In this document: one piece after another, positions 1 through 7,786 of the stretch | Layout: each line of letters starts with the position of its first letter | Position numbering within the stretch: the first letter of the stretch is position 1 | Origin: JBDTCS01 sp039923455 | GTDB taxonomy: Bacteria; Bacteroidota; Ignavibacteria; Palsa-1295 | Length of the DNA stretch: 37,538 bases | Assembly (NCBI GenBank): GCA_039923455.1 | Contig: JBDTCS010000103.1 | Coordinates: 1 to 37,538, forward strand | Direction of reading: 5' to 3' | Notes under the pieces: model-generated | The model's input: only the letters and a program-made list of their open reading frames with translations | What the model was told of the DNA's origin: nothing | The model's database searches: none | Position numbers and translations under genes: made by a program

Positions 1-207
1 AAAGCCTTTGTTGCTGCTGTGCTCGGTGGTATTGGGAATATTCCGGGTGCTGCGCTCGGAGGGATGATCATTGGTGTTGTAGAGACGTTCATCGGTGCTA
101 CGCGTTTCTCGCCCTATCGTGACGCAATCACATTCGCGATCCTGATCGGAATTCTGATCTTCAAGCCGAGCGGGATTCTCGGCAAGCGTGAAATAGAAAA
201 AGTGTGA
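1..207 (+). CDS. livH: Branched-chain amino acid ABC transporter permease LivH-type, C-terminal fragment
   Basis: This is the last 68 residues of an inner-membrane permease; the reading frame is open from base 1, so the 5' part lies outside the window. The fragment has the glycine-rich GGIGNIPGAALGG segment, one more hydrophobic helix and the FKPSGILGK end that is typical of LivH/LivM-family permeases (BPD_transp_2). LivH pairs with LivM to form the channel of a branched-chain amino acid or amide importer. LivM follows 43 bases downstream, which supports the assignment. The ATPases (LivG/LivF) and binding protein are not in the window after livM, so they are presumably upstream or elsewhere. 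Confidence 0.85.
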   Translation, partial: KAFVAAVLGGIGNIPGAALGGMIIGVVETFIGATRFSPYRDAITFAILIGILIFKPSGILGKREIEKV

Positions 208-250
208 TGCAAATAATTTTACACACCGAAAAAACACCTAAGACTGCGAA

Positions 251-1231
251 GTGAAACGCAATTTTCTTCTGGCCTTCATCGGACTTTTTCTGATCTCGCT
301 TTTTGCGGATCAGATGAATCCGTATTATTATCATATTCTACTCTTCATGGGTATCAATATGATCTTAGCGGTCAGTCTCAATCTTATCAATGGCTTCACG
401 GGTCAATTCTCACTTGGGCATGCTGGCTTCATGGGAATCGGTGCGTATGTTTCGGCAATTCTTACGACATACCTCACGACGCATGGTTGGGCGATGGATG
501 GCGTTGCAGGAGTGGTTGTGATGTTCGTCGGGCTACTCGGCGGAGGATTGGTGGCTGCGCTTGCAGGGCTTGGAGTCGGAATTCCGAGTTTGCGATTGCG
601 CGGTGATTATCTCGCGATCGTTACGCTCGGTTTTAACGAGATCATTCGCGTCATCATTCAGAATGTCGATTTTAATATCGACGGCACAAACTATGTCGGT
701 GGTGCGCGCGGATTTTCCGTACCTCAGCTCGCGAATTTCATGTGGGTGTTCTCAGTGGTGCTAATCGTTGTTTTTGTTGTTCAGAATCTTGTGAACTCGA
801 CTTATGGGCGTGGCTTCCTCGCAGTGCGTGATGACGAAGTCGCGGCAGAAGCGATGGGAGTAGACACGACCAAATTCAAAGTTCGCGCGTTTGTCATCGG
901 TGCATTTTTCGCTGGTGTCGGCGGTGGGCTGTTTGCACACCGTATTAATACGTTGACCCCGGATGAATTCACATTTCTGATTTCGATCAACATCGTTGTG
1001 ATGGTTATCTTGGGAGGAATGGGCTCGACGTTTGGTGTGATAGTAGCGGCAGTATTGCTCACGGTGTTGTCGGAAGTGTTGCGTGAATTCTCACAAGCAC
1101 GAATGATTATCTACTCTTTTCTTCTGATCATCATGATGATCGCAAGACCGCAAGGACTCTTTGGTCCGGAAACCCTCTCTCGCTTTTTGAAGCGTCGAGG
1201 AAGGACAGTCGCTCCGAAACCTATCACGTAG
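251..1231 (+). CDS. livM: Branched-chain amino acid ABC transporter permease LivM
   Basis: A 326-residue polytopic inner-membrane protein, the usual size for LivM, with about ten hydrophobic helices. The family signature GQFSLGHAGF is at residues 51-60, and the conserved cytoplasmic EAA-like loop that docks on the ATPase is around residues 190-215 (VRDDEVAAEAMGVD). It would form the translocation pore together with the LivH fragment just upstream. The start is GTG at 251; no ATG gives a comparable N-terminus, and the N-terminal KR followed by a hydrophobic helix fits. The C-terminus ends in a basic tail (KRRGR). The HIT gene begins 7 bases after the stop, so the two are probably co-transcribed. 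Confidence 0.9.
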   Translation: MKRNFLLAFIGLFLISLFADQMNPYYYHILLFMGINMILAVSLNLINGFTGQFSLGHAGFMGIGAYVSAILTTYLTTHGWAMDGVAGVVVMFVGLLGGGLVAALAGLGVGIPSLRLRGDYLAIVTLGFNEIIRVIIQNVDFNIDGTNYVGGARGFSVPQLANFMWVFSVVLIVVFVVQNLVNSTYGRGFLAVRDDEVAAEAMGVDTTKFKVRAFVIGAFFAGVGGGLFAHRINTLTPDEFTFLISINIVVMVILGGMGSTFGVIVAAVLLTVLSEVLREFSQARMIIYSFLLIIMMIARPQGLFGPETLSRFLKRRGRTVAPKPIT

Positions 1232-1238
1232 GCGAACG

Positions 1239-1742
1239 ATGGAAAATCTTTTTTCGCCCTGGCGTAGCCTCTACATAAAATCCTTCAAAGAGGAGGTTCC
1301 TGAAGGCGAAAAAGTGTGCCCGTTCTGCGCAGCGCTGGATGGCTCGGATGATCGGGACACCGGTTTGGTCTATCGCGGGAAGACAGCGTTCGTGATCATG
1401 AACAAATTTCCCTATAACGCCGGTCACCTGATGGTGATACCGAATCGTCACACCTCCGATCTGCAATCACTCGGAGCCGAAGAGAATGCAGAGCTGATGT
1501 CGTTATTGCAAGCGGCACAGCACGCACTCGCAAAGCTTGTCCATCCACACGGTTACAATCTTGGTATGAATCTGGGTCGATCCGGAGGAGCAGGCATCGA
1601 TGATCATTTGCATTGGCACATCGTCCCGCGATGGAATGGCGACACGAATTTTTTGCCCGTACTCGCCGATGTAAAACTTGTCTCGGTTGAAATGTCGGAA
1701 CAGTGGGTTGCGCTTCACGAGATGTTTCCGTCGATTGTTTGA
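1239..1742 (+). CDS. HIT-family nucleotide hydrolase/transferase
   Basis: A 167-residue protein with the histidine-triad signature HLHWH at residues 123-127, whose central histidine is the nucleotidyl-transfer nucleophile in this family. A CPFC pair at residues 27-30 probably binds structural zinc. The substrate-binding half has the usual NAGHLMVIPNRH segment at 60-71. Proteins of this build act on dinucleoside polyphosphates (Ap4A phosphorylase or hydrolase like) or on AMP conjugates, and are cytosolic. The exact substrate cannot be read from the sequence. It starts 7 bases after livM, a probable operon by position rather than function. No terminator is visible after it. Confidence 0.85.
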   Translation: MENLFSPWRSLYIKSFKEEVPEGEKVCPFCAALDGSDDRDTGLVYRGKTAFVIMNKFPYNAGHLMVIPNRHTSDLQSLGAEENAELMSLLQAAQHALAKLVHPHGYNLGMNLGRSGGAGIDDHLHWHIVPRWNGDTNFLPVLADVKLVSVEMSEQWVALHEMFPSIV

Positions 1743-1784
1743 TCTATTCTGCTGCAATTTCGGCTTCATCCTTCGATTGCAAGG

Positions 1785-1792
1785 TAAATTTG
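1785..1792 (+). promoter_or_regulatory. Bacteroidota-type -7 promoter element (TAAATTTG)
   Basis: TAAATTTG matches the Bacteroidota -7 consensus TAnnTTTG exactly and lies 112 bases upstream of the ATG of the T9SS cargo gene. I do not see a convincing TTG at the -33 distance, so this is half a promoter by sequence. It sits in the gap after the HIT gene, where a new transcript would be expected to start. Confidence 0.4.
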
Positions 1793-1903
1793 TAGCACTG
1801 CACACACCTTTTCTTGGGGTTGCCCAGTAACTTTTCCTGTACTCGGGAGTTGTTCTATCGGGGAATATATTACGAGTTGTTGTTTAAATGTCGGATCGAA
1901 ATT

Positions 1904-2710
1904 ATGAAGACTATTTTTTCTCTCGCACTTTGTATTCTCGCGCTCACCGCATGGACCAATGTTCGCGCGCAGGTGATGAATGAAGATTCGGCGTACGTGA
2001 GTTTTATTGAATCGAGTCCCGATGGACAGCCGAATAGTATCATGGGTGCACCGGACGGGAAATATGCAGACATTCTTCCCGGTGGAGCAAACTATCTTAA
2101 TTGCTATTTCCGGCGCAGCACGACGGCCTCAACCTACCTTCCAATTCTCAAAGGGTCTACTATTCGAATTTACGGGTTGAAGGATGTCACGGTCGATAGC
2201 TCAGCAGTATCGATCTACTTTGCGAAGCAAGACGCAAGCGGTGCTTTGCTCTATAGCTCCAAAGAATATTTTGCAGATAAGACGGGCATCACGACGATCA
2301 TTCCGGATTCCACATACACGTACATCACGTTTACGACGACCGGTGCCTTCACGCATGTTGGCTCCAAGAGTTATCTGATCGATGCGGTAGAGTTGATACA
2401 GGATTTTCATGGCCTCAAAGTTGAGCCGCTATTGCCGAGTGCGCATTCGATGCTCGTTAGCAATTATCCGAATCCGTTTATCACAAATGGCCGCACTTTA
2501 ATCCAAGTGCATTTAGTACGTCCGGCGCAGGCTGCCGTTGTTGTCACGGACGCCATCGGCCGTGTTGTAGGCCGGATCGAACTCGGGCATGTTAACGCAG
2601 GTGATTATGCGCCGGACTTCCAGGCAGCAATTCCGGGCGTTTATTTTGCAAGGTTGCTCACGGATGGAGTGCCGACCGGAGCAGTTTTAAAGATGACGAG
2701 CTTCCACTAA
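1904..2710 (+). CDS. Secreted protein with type IX secretion system C-terminal sorting domain
   Basis: A 268-residue exported protein. Starting at ATG 1904, the N-terminus is a clean Sec signal peptide (MKTIFSLALCILAL... with likely cleavage near VRA-Q). Longer in-frame starts would put 30 polar and aromatic residues ahead of it and are unlikely. The middle part carries a GAPDGKYAD motif followed by beta-strand-like segments and IDAVEL, resembling discoidin/F5-8-type surface domains. The last 80 or so residues form a type A Por sorting domain: SNYPNPF, a DAIGRVV strand, GVYFARL, and a C-terminal lysine-containing strand. Such proteins cross the outer membrane by the T9SS and are attached or released. 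The ligand or role is unknown. Confidence 0.85.
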   Translation: MKTIFSLALCILALTAWTNVRAQVMNEDSAYVSFIESSPDGQPNSIMGAPDGKYADILPGGANYLNCYFRRSTTASTYLPILKGSTIRIYGLKDVTVDSSAVSIYFAKQDASGALLYSSKEYFADKTGITTIIPDSTYTYITFTTTGAFTHVGSKSYLIDAVELIQDFHGLKVEPLLPSAHSMLVSNYPNPFITNGRTLIQVHLVRPAQAAVVVTDAIGRVVGRIELGHVNAGDYAPDFQAAIPGVYFARLLTDGVPTGAVLKMTSFH

Positions 2711-2713
2711 TAC

Positions 2714-2938
2714 GTGGCAAGAGAGCTTGTCCCGCGCATCGTTGTTTTTGTCTTGCTCGCAATGGGTGCGTTCTTTTCGTATGCGGAGAGTCTTTATCTT
2801 CGCGATCAGTCGAGTGCGATCGGGCAGAATGGCGGAAAGATCGTGCTGTGGCTTTGGGTCTTTCGTGTTACGACAGCGGTGCTTGCTTTTGGTGCTATGT
2901 TAATATTGGCGAATACTACGCGCAGATTTCTTGGGTGA
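2714..2938 (+). CDS. Small two-helix membrane protein, function unknown
   Basis: A 74-residue protein starting with GTG three bases after the T9SS cargo stop codon. It has two hydrophobic helices (about residues 8-24 and 43-66) separated by a polar loop, and ends in TTRRFLG, a basic tail that suggests a cytoplasmic C-terminus. I do not recognise the family. The tight spacing suggests translational coupling with the secreted protein upstream. It ends 5 bases from the stop of the convergent rhomboid-like gene. The reality of this gene rests on compact spacing and consistent membrane topology. Confidence 0.6.
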   Translation: MARELVPRIVVFVLLAMGAFFSYAESLYLRDQSSAIGQNGGKIVLWLWVFRVTTAVLAFGAMLILANTTRRFLG

Positions 2939-2943
2939 CGTCG

Positions 2944-3699
2944 TCAGTTTTTGCTGTGCTTGAAGAGAAACTCCCGCTCGTCTTTTGTCAAGCTATCCAT
3001 TCCGTTGCGGCTAATCTTATCGAGTAGTGCGTCGATCTGTGCTTCCACAGTTTTCTTCTCACTCCAATCACCAACGCTTTTCGGAGTTGCTTTGGGCTTG
3101 AACATTGCGAGCAAGTTTGCACCGAATTTGTATTGCCGATACGTGATATGAAAATACGCAAGTCCGAACAGTGTGCCAAAGATCGGCTCGAAAAGTTTGG
3201 AAGCGCTTGTATCGAGCGTCGTGCCATTCATTGGTAATATCGCAAACACAAACATCGCGAGCGCAATTGGCCATGTGCGCACCATGAACATTCCGAAGAG
3301 TGATACCTGCCGGTTCGGCCAAAGATACGTGAAGCCCGCGAGTACGAACATATAGACTATCGTCGGCCCGCCCATTGCGCTATCCCGCGCTACAAATGTG
3401 AAGATCAATCCACCCAAGATTACTGCCGCAAGCAATGCATATCCAAGCCTCTGCGAATGGACGATCGTCTCGAGTTCGCTTCCGAAAAAAAAGAGAATCA
3501 ACCCGACCCTAAGCAGACTGTAAAAGCTGGTGATGAATGGATAGGTCACGAGCCGCCAAAGTTGGAATCCGGGATAAACGCTATTGCTGAAGAGGGCAGT
3601 GGCGTAAAGCGCAATTCTTCCACCAATGAGATCCAGCACAAACGAGGCGACAAATGCCGCAAGGAGATATCGAACAACAGGAGGCAGGTTTCTAAACAT
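2944..3699 (-). CDS. Rhomboid-family membrane protein lacking catalytic residues
   Basis: A 251-residue protein with five to six hydrophobic helices and a soluble C-terminus. The rhomboid landmarks can be followed: WRLVTYPFIT (residues 48-57), FFGSELE (71-77) and the region that should hold GxSG, which here reads AMGGPT (108-113). The catalytic serine is absent, and the helix that should provide the histidine reads FEPIFGTLFG (170-179) without one. The histidine/asparagine oxyanion helpers after the first motif are also missing. The tail LLDKISRNGMDSLTKDE... is the helical C-terminal module common on Bacteroidota rhomboids. It is therefore best read as a pseudoprotease (iRhom or Derlin-like in principle), with unknown client. 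Confidence 0.75.
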   Translation of the reverse strand: MFRNLPPVVRYLLAAFVASFVLDLIGGRIALYATALFSNSVYPGFQLWRLVTYPFITSFYSLLRVGLILFFFGSELETIVHSQRLGYALLAAVILGGLIFTFVARDSAMGGPTIVYMFVLAGFTYLWPNRQVSLFGMFMVRTWPIALAMFVFAILPMNGTTLDTSASKLFEPIFGTLFGLAYFHITYRQYKFGANLLAMFKPKATPKSVGDWSEKKTVEAQIDALLDKISRNGMDSLTKDEREFLFKHSKN

Positions 3700-3765
3700 C
3701 AGGCTCGGGCGATTCGAATAGTGTTAAAATGTGACAACGAAGATTAAACCGAAGGGGAAGGAGTT

Positions 3766-3786
3766 ATGTTTGCACTACGGAAGTAA
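3766..3786 (+). CDS. Possible six-codon leader peptide (MFALRK) with strong Shine-Dalgarno
   Basis: ATG at 3766 is preceded by the purine-rich GGGGAAGGAG at 3753-3762, the strongest ribosome-binding site I noticed in the window, and the frame closes after six codons (MFALRK, then TAA). A small hairpin (GCGGA/TCCGC, loop GGCAG) follows at about 3803-3817, then the 38-residue ORF at 3856. This arrangement could be a translated leader controlling the small membrane protein. It could also be a remnant of a gene start. There is no independent evidence of expression. Confidence 0.25.
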   Translation: MFALRK

Positions 3787-3855
3787 TTGCCCGGAAGTAC
3801 TTTGCGGAGGCAGTCCGCCTGCTTTTGGAGTCACACCTCAGAATTAAAGATATCT

Positions 3856-3972
3856 ATGCCTATTTTCTTTCTTGGTATGTGTTTGGGTGCCGTCGGGCTC
3901 ACGTATTTGGTGTACAAGGACGTAGAAACTGCGCCTTGGAATAAGTGGCTCAAGAAGCGAAGCCAAAAGTAG
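3856..3972 (+). CDS. Putative 38-residue single-pass membrane protein
   Basis: ATG at 3856 opens a short frame: MPIFFLGMCLGAVGLTYLVY then a charged tail with KDVETAPWNKW and KKRSQK. One hydrophobic helix (residues 2-20) with a strongly basic C-terminal end gives a sensible N-out/C-in miniprotein. In-frame codons reach back to TTG 3787, but the residues they add look random. It lies between two minus-strand genes and nothing else explains this stretch. The frame is short enough to be chance, so confidence is modest. Confidence 0.4.
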   Translation: MPIFFLGMCLGAVGLTYLVYKDVETAPWNKWLKKRSQK

Positions 3973-4024
3973 AGGATCGCGAATAGGTGAGGCAAAGACG
4001 TAGGATAGGCTTCGCTCGACAGTT

Positions 4025-4369
4025 TCAGCCTGCTTTGACCTCAAAGCCTAAATCCTGAAGTTTGTTCACGATCTTCGGAATGTGTTCGCCCTGAATCTCG
4101 ATCTCGGCTTCCTGGATCGTACCACCTGCACCGCACATTTGCTTCAAATCTTTCGCGAGTTGTTCGGCAACCTGCCGAGGCAGGTGAAGCCCGGCGATAA
4201 CGGTGACAACTTTCCCTCGCCGACGCTTTCGATCTATGAAGACTGTAACAGCGTGACCCTCACCGATCGGCTTTGCTCGTTTTCGTTTTGCTTCTTCCTC
4301 ACCCAGCGTAGTTTTTTCATCTGCACTTAGAAGTTCGGAGAGTTGCGAGAGGTCGCTTAGCTTGGCCAT
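4025..4369 (-). CDS. yciH: Bacterial SUI1/eIF1-like translation factor (YciH family)
   Basis: A 114-residue protein. The start is placed at ATG 4369 (MAKLSDLSQ...), because the frame upstream of it overlaps the preceding membrane-protein gene and adds non-family sequence. The SUI1 fold occupies roughly residues 45-114: basic loop DRKRRRGK, hydrophobic strand VVTVIAGL, the LAKDLKQMCGAGG core and the EIEIQGEH segment. Eukaryotic and archaeal eIF1/aIF1 monitor start-codon choice on the small ribosomal subunit. Bacterial YciH-type proteins are sporadic and have been linked to initiation fidelity under stress. The N-terminal helix-rich part with EEEAKRKRAK is lineage-specific. It lies 29 bases downstream of the minus-strand membrane protein gene and is probably co-transcribed with it. 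Confidence 0.85.
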   Translation of the reverse strand: MAKLSDLSQLSELLSADEKTTLGEEEAKRKRAKPIGEGHAVTVFIDRKRRRGKVVTVIAGLHLPRQVAEQLAKDLKQMCGAGGTIQEAEIEIQGEHIPKIVNKLQDLGFEVKAG

Positions 4370-4398
4370 TGTCGTCGTCGTGAAAATAGGAGTCTCTT

Positions 4399-4767
4399 TT
4401 AGATGGGCAGCAGTGCGATCAAACCCACTGTTAATGCGATACCAAGCACCATCGCAAATTCCTTTATCGCCTCTCGTCGTGCGAGCTTTGCGATCATCGG
4501 GTTTAGCAATTTGGTGCGCTTCAGATCTGCTTCCGTCGTTCCGGTAAAACCATTCAACACACAAAACGAATTCCGCGCTTGCCGCCAGTTGATCAGCGTT
4601 AAATCAATGCTCCCGACAGCAAACACATATCGAACGAGGCTTGAAGCACCCAGCGCATAGAGTGTGGCAAGTCCGAGGACGCCAAAAATCCCCGCACCGA
4701 TCGCATATTTTTTGCGAAGGCTAATGCCGGTCTGATCTAAATTGCAAAGTTCGGATGATGTTGGCAA
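4399..4767 (-). CDS. Small membrane protein, function unknown
   Basis: A 122-residue protein with hydrophobic stretches at about residues 24-42, 45-58 and 105-121, and an amphipathic middle containing NGFTGTTEADLKRTKLLNP. I do not recognise the family. The ATG at 4767 has a 252-base divergent gap upstream, shared with the phosphatase gene at 5020. It is followed after 29 bases by the SUI1-like factor, so this is the first gene of a two-gene transcript. No catalytic motif is visible. The C-terminus ends directly in a hydrophobic helix (ALLPI). Confidence 0.65.
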   Translation of the reverse strand: MPTSSELCNLDQTGISLRKKYAIGAGIFGVLGLATLYALGASSLVRYVFAVGSIDLTLINWRQARNSFCVLNGFTGTTEADLKRTKLLNPMIAKLARREAIKEFAMVLGIALTVGLIALLPI

Positions 4768-5019
4768 GGAAGTATTCGGAATTAGTAGTAACGATTAACT
4801 GCAAATGGATAAGTATGTGTGGCAAGACGATAAACTTATTAATGCAGGGAAATATTCCGATTTATAGTCCAGCGACTATTGCAAGCTTCCGGTTGGGTAA
4901 TAATTCCTACCACCTCTATAAGTAGAAACCCTACCTTGCCGATGTGCTGTTGCCCACGAGGGTAAATTGCGGGAAAAAATTTCCTGGTAGCATAAAACTG
5001 GTAATTTCTCTGAAAGTCC

Positions 5020-7266
5020 ATGCGCACTCGCGCGTTGCTTTATATTGTTTTGGGTTTTCTGATCCTTGCGCTGCTTCTCGCAGGGGATCTGATCGCCCAT
5101 TCCTATAAAGCGCTTGAGGGCTTTAGTTTTGAACTGTTTCGTGCTATTCTTCAGGGCGTGGCACTCTCCTGGCTCGCTCGGGGCGTCTACACGCTCTTTT
5201 TCCGAACTTCGTCGGTGTCGAGGGCCGGAGACGACAACGCGGCGATCCTGTGGCCTGTAAGGCTGGTCAGACGCTCAGCATTTGTACTGTTTGGGGCGCT
5301 GATTTCCTCTTTTCTGCCACTGCTTTTCACGATTTCATTCGCACGGCATGTTCCGGGGACATTCGGGACAGTTATCTCGATCGATATCATTGGCGCTGTG
5401 TGGCTTTTGGTCTCGGTCGGGGTCGCACTCAGCTTTTGGCAGCTAATTTTCATAAGGCAACATACCCGTTCTGCGCGCCGCAGATTTGCGATCTGGGGAA
5501 GCGCTCTCGGAATATTTAGCCTATTCTCTTTTCTGATTCAAACTTCCGTTGTTCCGAGCAACACGATCACGGTTGCAAGTCTGAGTGCGCTTGGATTGCT
5601 CGTCGGTGTGGCGGCGCTGAATCTTGGCTATCGACTTCCGTGGATTCCATACGTTACAAAGACAGGCAAGCGAAGATTGCTCGCCTTTAGCGCGCTGAAT
5701 GTTGGTCTCTCGGTTTGCTTGCTTGTTGGTTATACAGGTGCGCCGATAGCTTCCGAGCTATTCGGTTACTACGCGGTCTATTGGCGAATGGCTGCTGGCG
5801 GACTATTCGGTACCATCGGTGTTTATTTTGGACTCGTTTTTTTTAGTGCGCTTTTTTCTCTGAGTTCGAGCGATCTTGTTGAGCGTAAATCTGCGGAAGT
5901 AAAATCGCTTGTGAAGCTTACGCGCTTCAGTTCGGATGTGCTCTCGAGCGAGCTATTGCTCGATCTTCCAAAACTTGCCGAGCAGATCACAGCGCTTGCT
6001 TGCGAGGCGACGGGCGCCGATTGCGCGTGGCTCGAATTGCAATCGAACAATTTCCCGGGCCGAAGTACTCAAGTAGAGGAAGCGATGATACGCTCGTACG
6101 TGCGTATCGATGAGCTAAGCGCCGAACGGATTATGTCCACTGCCGAAGGGTTTCCCGAAGCGGGTAAATCTATTTCGTCACCACGCGCTGAACTCGGGGA
6201 AACTCGCAAGGCATTTCTTCTTCGTAAAGCAATGCCGGGCAAGGGCCTGATGATGCCGACCGGTGGCCCTGTCGATATCGCGGAGTTGCATTCGCTCGTT
6301 GCAGTCCCGCTTATTCGCCGCGATGAAGTTCGCGGGGGGCTATACGTTGCAAAACGACGCGAGGACGGTTTCGACGATGATGATCTCACGGTGCTCACAG
6401 CTTTTAGTGATGTCGCCTCACTCGCTCTCGAAACGGCTCGCTTGCTTGCCGATTCGATCGAGAAGCAAAAGTTTGACGGCGAACTTCGTGCTGCTCGCGC
6501 AATGCAAAAGAGTTTGTTGCCCGAACATTTTCCGGAAGTACCGGGCTTTGATATTGACGCAGTTAGTATTCCCGCGTATGATGTTGGTGGCGATTACTAC
6601 GATTTCTCGGTCATGTGGGATGGAGCTCCGATCATTGTTATAGGTGATGTGTCGGGCAAAGGAATTTCGGCTTCGCTTTATATGGCCGAGACGAAAGGTG
6701 TAGTCCAAGCACTCGCACCGCTGATGTCCAATATGCCCGAGCTTCTCGAAGGGACGAACAGCGCCTTACTTAGAAATTCGCCGAGTCATACATCGCTTCG
6801 AAGATCGTTTGTGACGCTCGGGCTCATCGCGTTTCATCCGAATGATGGCATTAAGTATTGCCGAGCAGGTCATACACCACTCTTGATTGTGCGAGCGAGT
6901 GGGGAGTATGAATTCTTGCAGCCGAAGGGAATGGCGGTTGGCCTCATGCGTCAAACGCTGTTCAATCAGATGCTCGATGAACGAACGATCCAAGTTGGCG
7001 AGGGAGATATTCTTGTGCTCTTCAGCGATGGCATTACCGATGCACGAAGCTCGGACGGTGAAGAATACGGCTACATCCGTTTGGCAGAAATCGTAGCAAT
7101 GCATCGTGCAGAAGCAAATGCGCGTCGTGTTACGCTTGCAGTGCTCGATCACGTTTCGCAATTTACTTCCTCCGGCACATTCGGCGATGATGCGACGCTA
7201 GTGGTAATGAAGTGTGTGAAGTCGCCGGAGAAGAAAGAGATCGTGTGGGGCGAAAGCGATTACTAA
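5020..7266 (+). CDS. Membrane GAF/PP2C (SpoIIE-type) serine phosphatase, RsbU-like
   Basis: A 748-residue regulator. Residues 1 to about 290 contain roughly eight hydrophobic helices, giving a membrane sensor. Residues about 305-480 form a GAF-like domain, joined by a short coiled segment (FDGELRAARAMQKSLLP) to the phosphatase. The SpoIIE/PP2C metal-binding motifs are intact: DVGGDYYDF (about 521-529), GDVSGKG, FSDGITDA and GDDATLVV near the end. The family removes phosphate from a STAS anti-anti-sigma protein, and such a protein is encoded directly downstream. A 21-base tandem duplication covers the stop codon (see repeat). The next gene starts 90 bases later. The signal sensed by the membrane part is unknown. 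Confidence 0.9.
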   Translation: MRTRALLYIVLGFLILALLLAGDLIAHSYKALEGFSFELFRAILQGVALSWLARGVYTLFFRTSSVSRAGDDNAAILWPVRLVRRSAFVLFGALISSFLPLLFTISFARHVPGTFGTVISIDIIGAVWLLVSVGVALSFWQLIFIRQHTRSARRRFAIWGSALGIFSLFSFLIQTSVVPSNTITVASLSALGLLVGVAALNLGYRLPWIPYVTKTGKRRLLAFSALNVGLSVCLLVGYTGAPIASELFGYYAVYWRMAAGGLFGTIGVYFGLVFFSALFSLSSSDLVERKSAEVKSLVKLTRFSSDVLSSELLLDLPKLAEQITALACEATGADCAWLELQSNNFPGRSTQVEEAMIRSYVRIDELSAERIMSTAEGFPEAGKSISSPRAELGETRKAFLLRKAMPGKGLMMPTGGPVDIAELHSLVAVPLIRRDEVRGGLYVAKRREDGFDDDDLTVLTAFSDVASLALETARLLADSIEKQKFDGELRAARAMQKSLLPEHFPEVPGFDIDAVSIPAYDVGGDYYDFSVMWDGAPIIVIGDVSGKGISASLYMAETKGVVQALAPLMSNMPELLEGTNSALLRNSPSHTSLRRSFVTLGLIAFHPNDGIKYCRAGHTPLLIVRASGEYEFLQPKGMAVGLMRQTLFNQMLDERTIQVGEGDILVLFSDGITDARSSDGEEYGYIRLAEIVAMHRAEANARRVTLAVLDHVSQFTSSGTFGDDATLVVMKCVKSPEKKEIVWGESDY

Positions 7267-7287
7267 TGGGGCGAAGGCGATTACTAA
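7246..7287 (+). repeat. 21-base tandem duplication spanning a stop codon
   Basis: Two adjacent 21-base copies (7246-7266 and 7267-7287) differ at one base. Each encodes WGE(S/G)DY followed by TAA in the same frame, so the phosphatase has a second, identical stop seven codons later. The first TAA makes the second copy untranslated unless there is readthrough. Confidence 0.9.
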
Positions 7288-7355
7288 GTGACAATGATTC
7301 ATCAGCGAATCGCACTCAGGCGCAAATTTTTTGAAATGGAAAAGAGAGAAACATT

Positions 7356-7730
7356 ATGATCGGACAACAGGATATTCCAGTGCGCTTTGACGTCAGAGAG
7401 GTGCCCTTGGCCGGGTACCAAGTGACTATTTTGGAACTTGCCGGGCAACTTGATGCGCATACGGCTCCGGAATTCGAAAGATTTCTCGAAACCAGAGTGC
7501 GTGATGAGCGTAAAGCTAAGCTGATACTCGATTTTCATAATCTGGAGTACATTTCGAGCGCAGGTCTGGGAGTCCTCATGGGTCTCATCGAAGAGGTTCG
7601 CTCTCAGGGTGGCGATATGAAGCTCGCGGCCTTGCCGGAGAAGATCTTTCATGTGCTCGATCTGCTCGGTTTTCCGGTGGTGTTTCAAATTTATCCGACC
7701 GTGCTTGAAGCCGCGGTAGCATTTCATTAA
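7356..7730 (+). CDS. STAS-domain anti-sigma factor antagonist (RsbV/SpoIIAA-like)
   Basis: A 124-residue single-domain protein. It has the STAS strand ELAGQLDAHTA (27-37), a long helix, and the conserved loop DFHNLEYISSAGLG (59-72). Serine 68 aligns with the serine that the partner kinase phosphorylates in RsbV/SpoIIAA. The ATG at 7356 follows AAAAGAGAG, a good ribosome-binding site. In the partner-switching scheme the unphosphorylated form binds the HATPase anti-sigma protein encoded 56 bases downstream and releases its target, and the PP2C phosphatase upstream restores the active form. All three parts are contiguous and in the same direction. Confidence 0.92.
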   Translation: MIGQQDIPVRFDVREVPLAGYQVTILELAGQLDAHTAPEFERFLETRVRDERKAKLILDFHNLEYISSAGLGVLMGLIEEVRSQGGDMKLAALPEKIFHVLDLLGFPVVFQIYPTVLEAAVAFH

Positions 7731-7786
7731 TATCTATCCATTCAATCTCTAAACCATCACCCTATGATCAATTGGTAACAACAGCA

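Noticed and set aside
3457..3747. 96-codon plus-strand frame opposite the rhomboid-like gene
   Set aside because: It is charged and low in hydrophobic residues, and overlaps a well-supported membrane-protein gene on the other strand.
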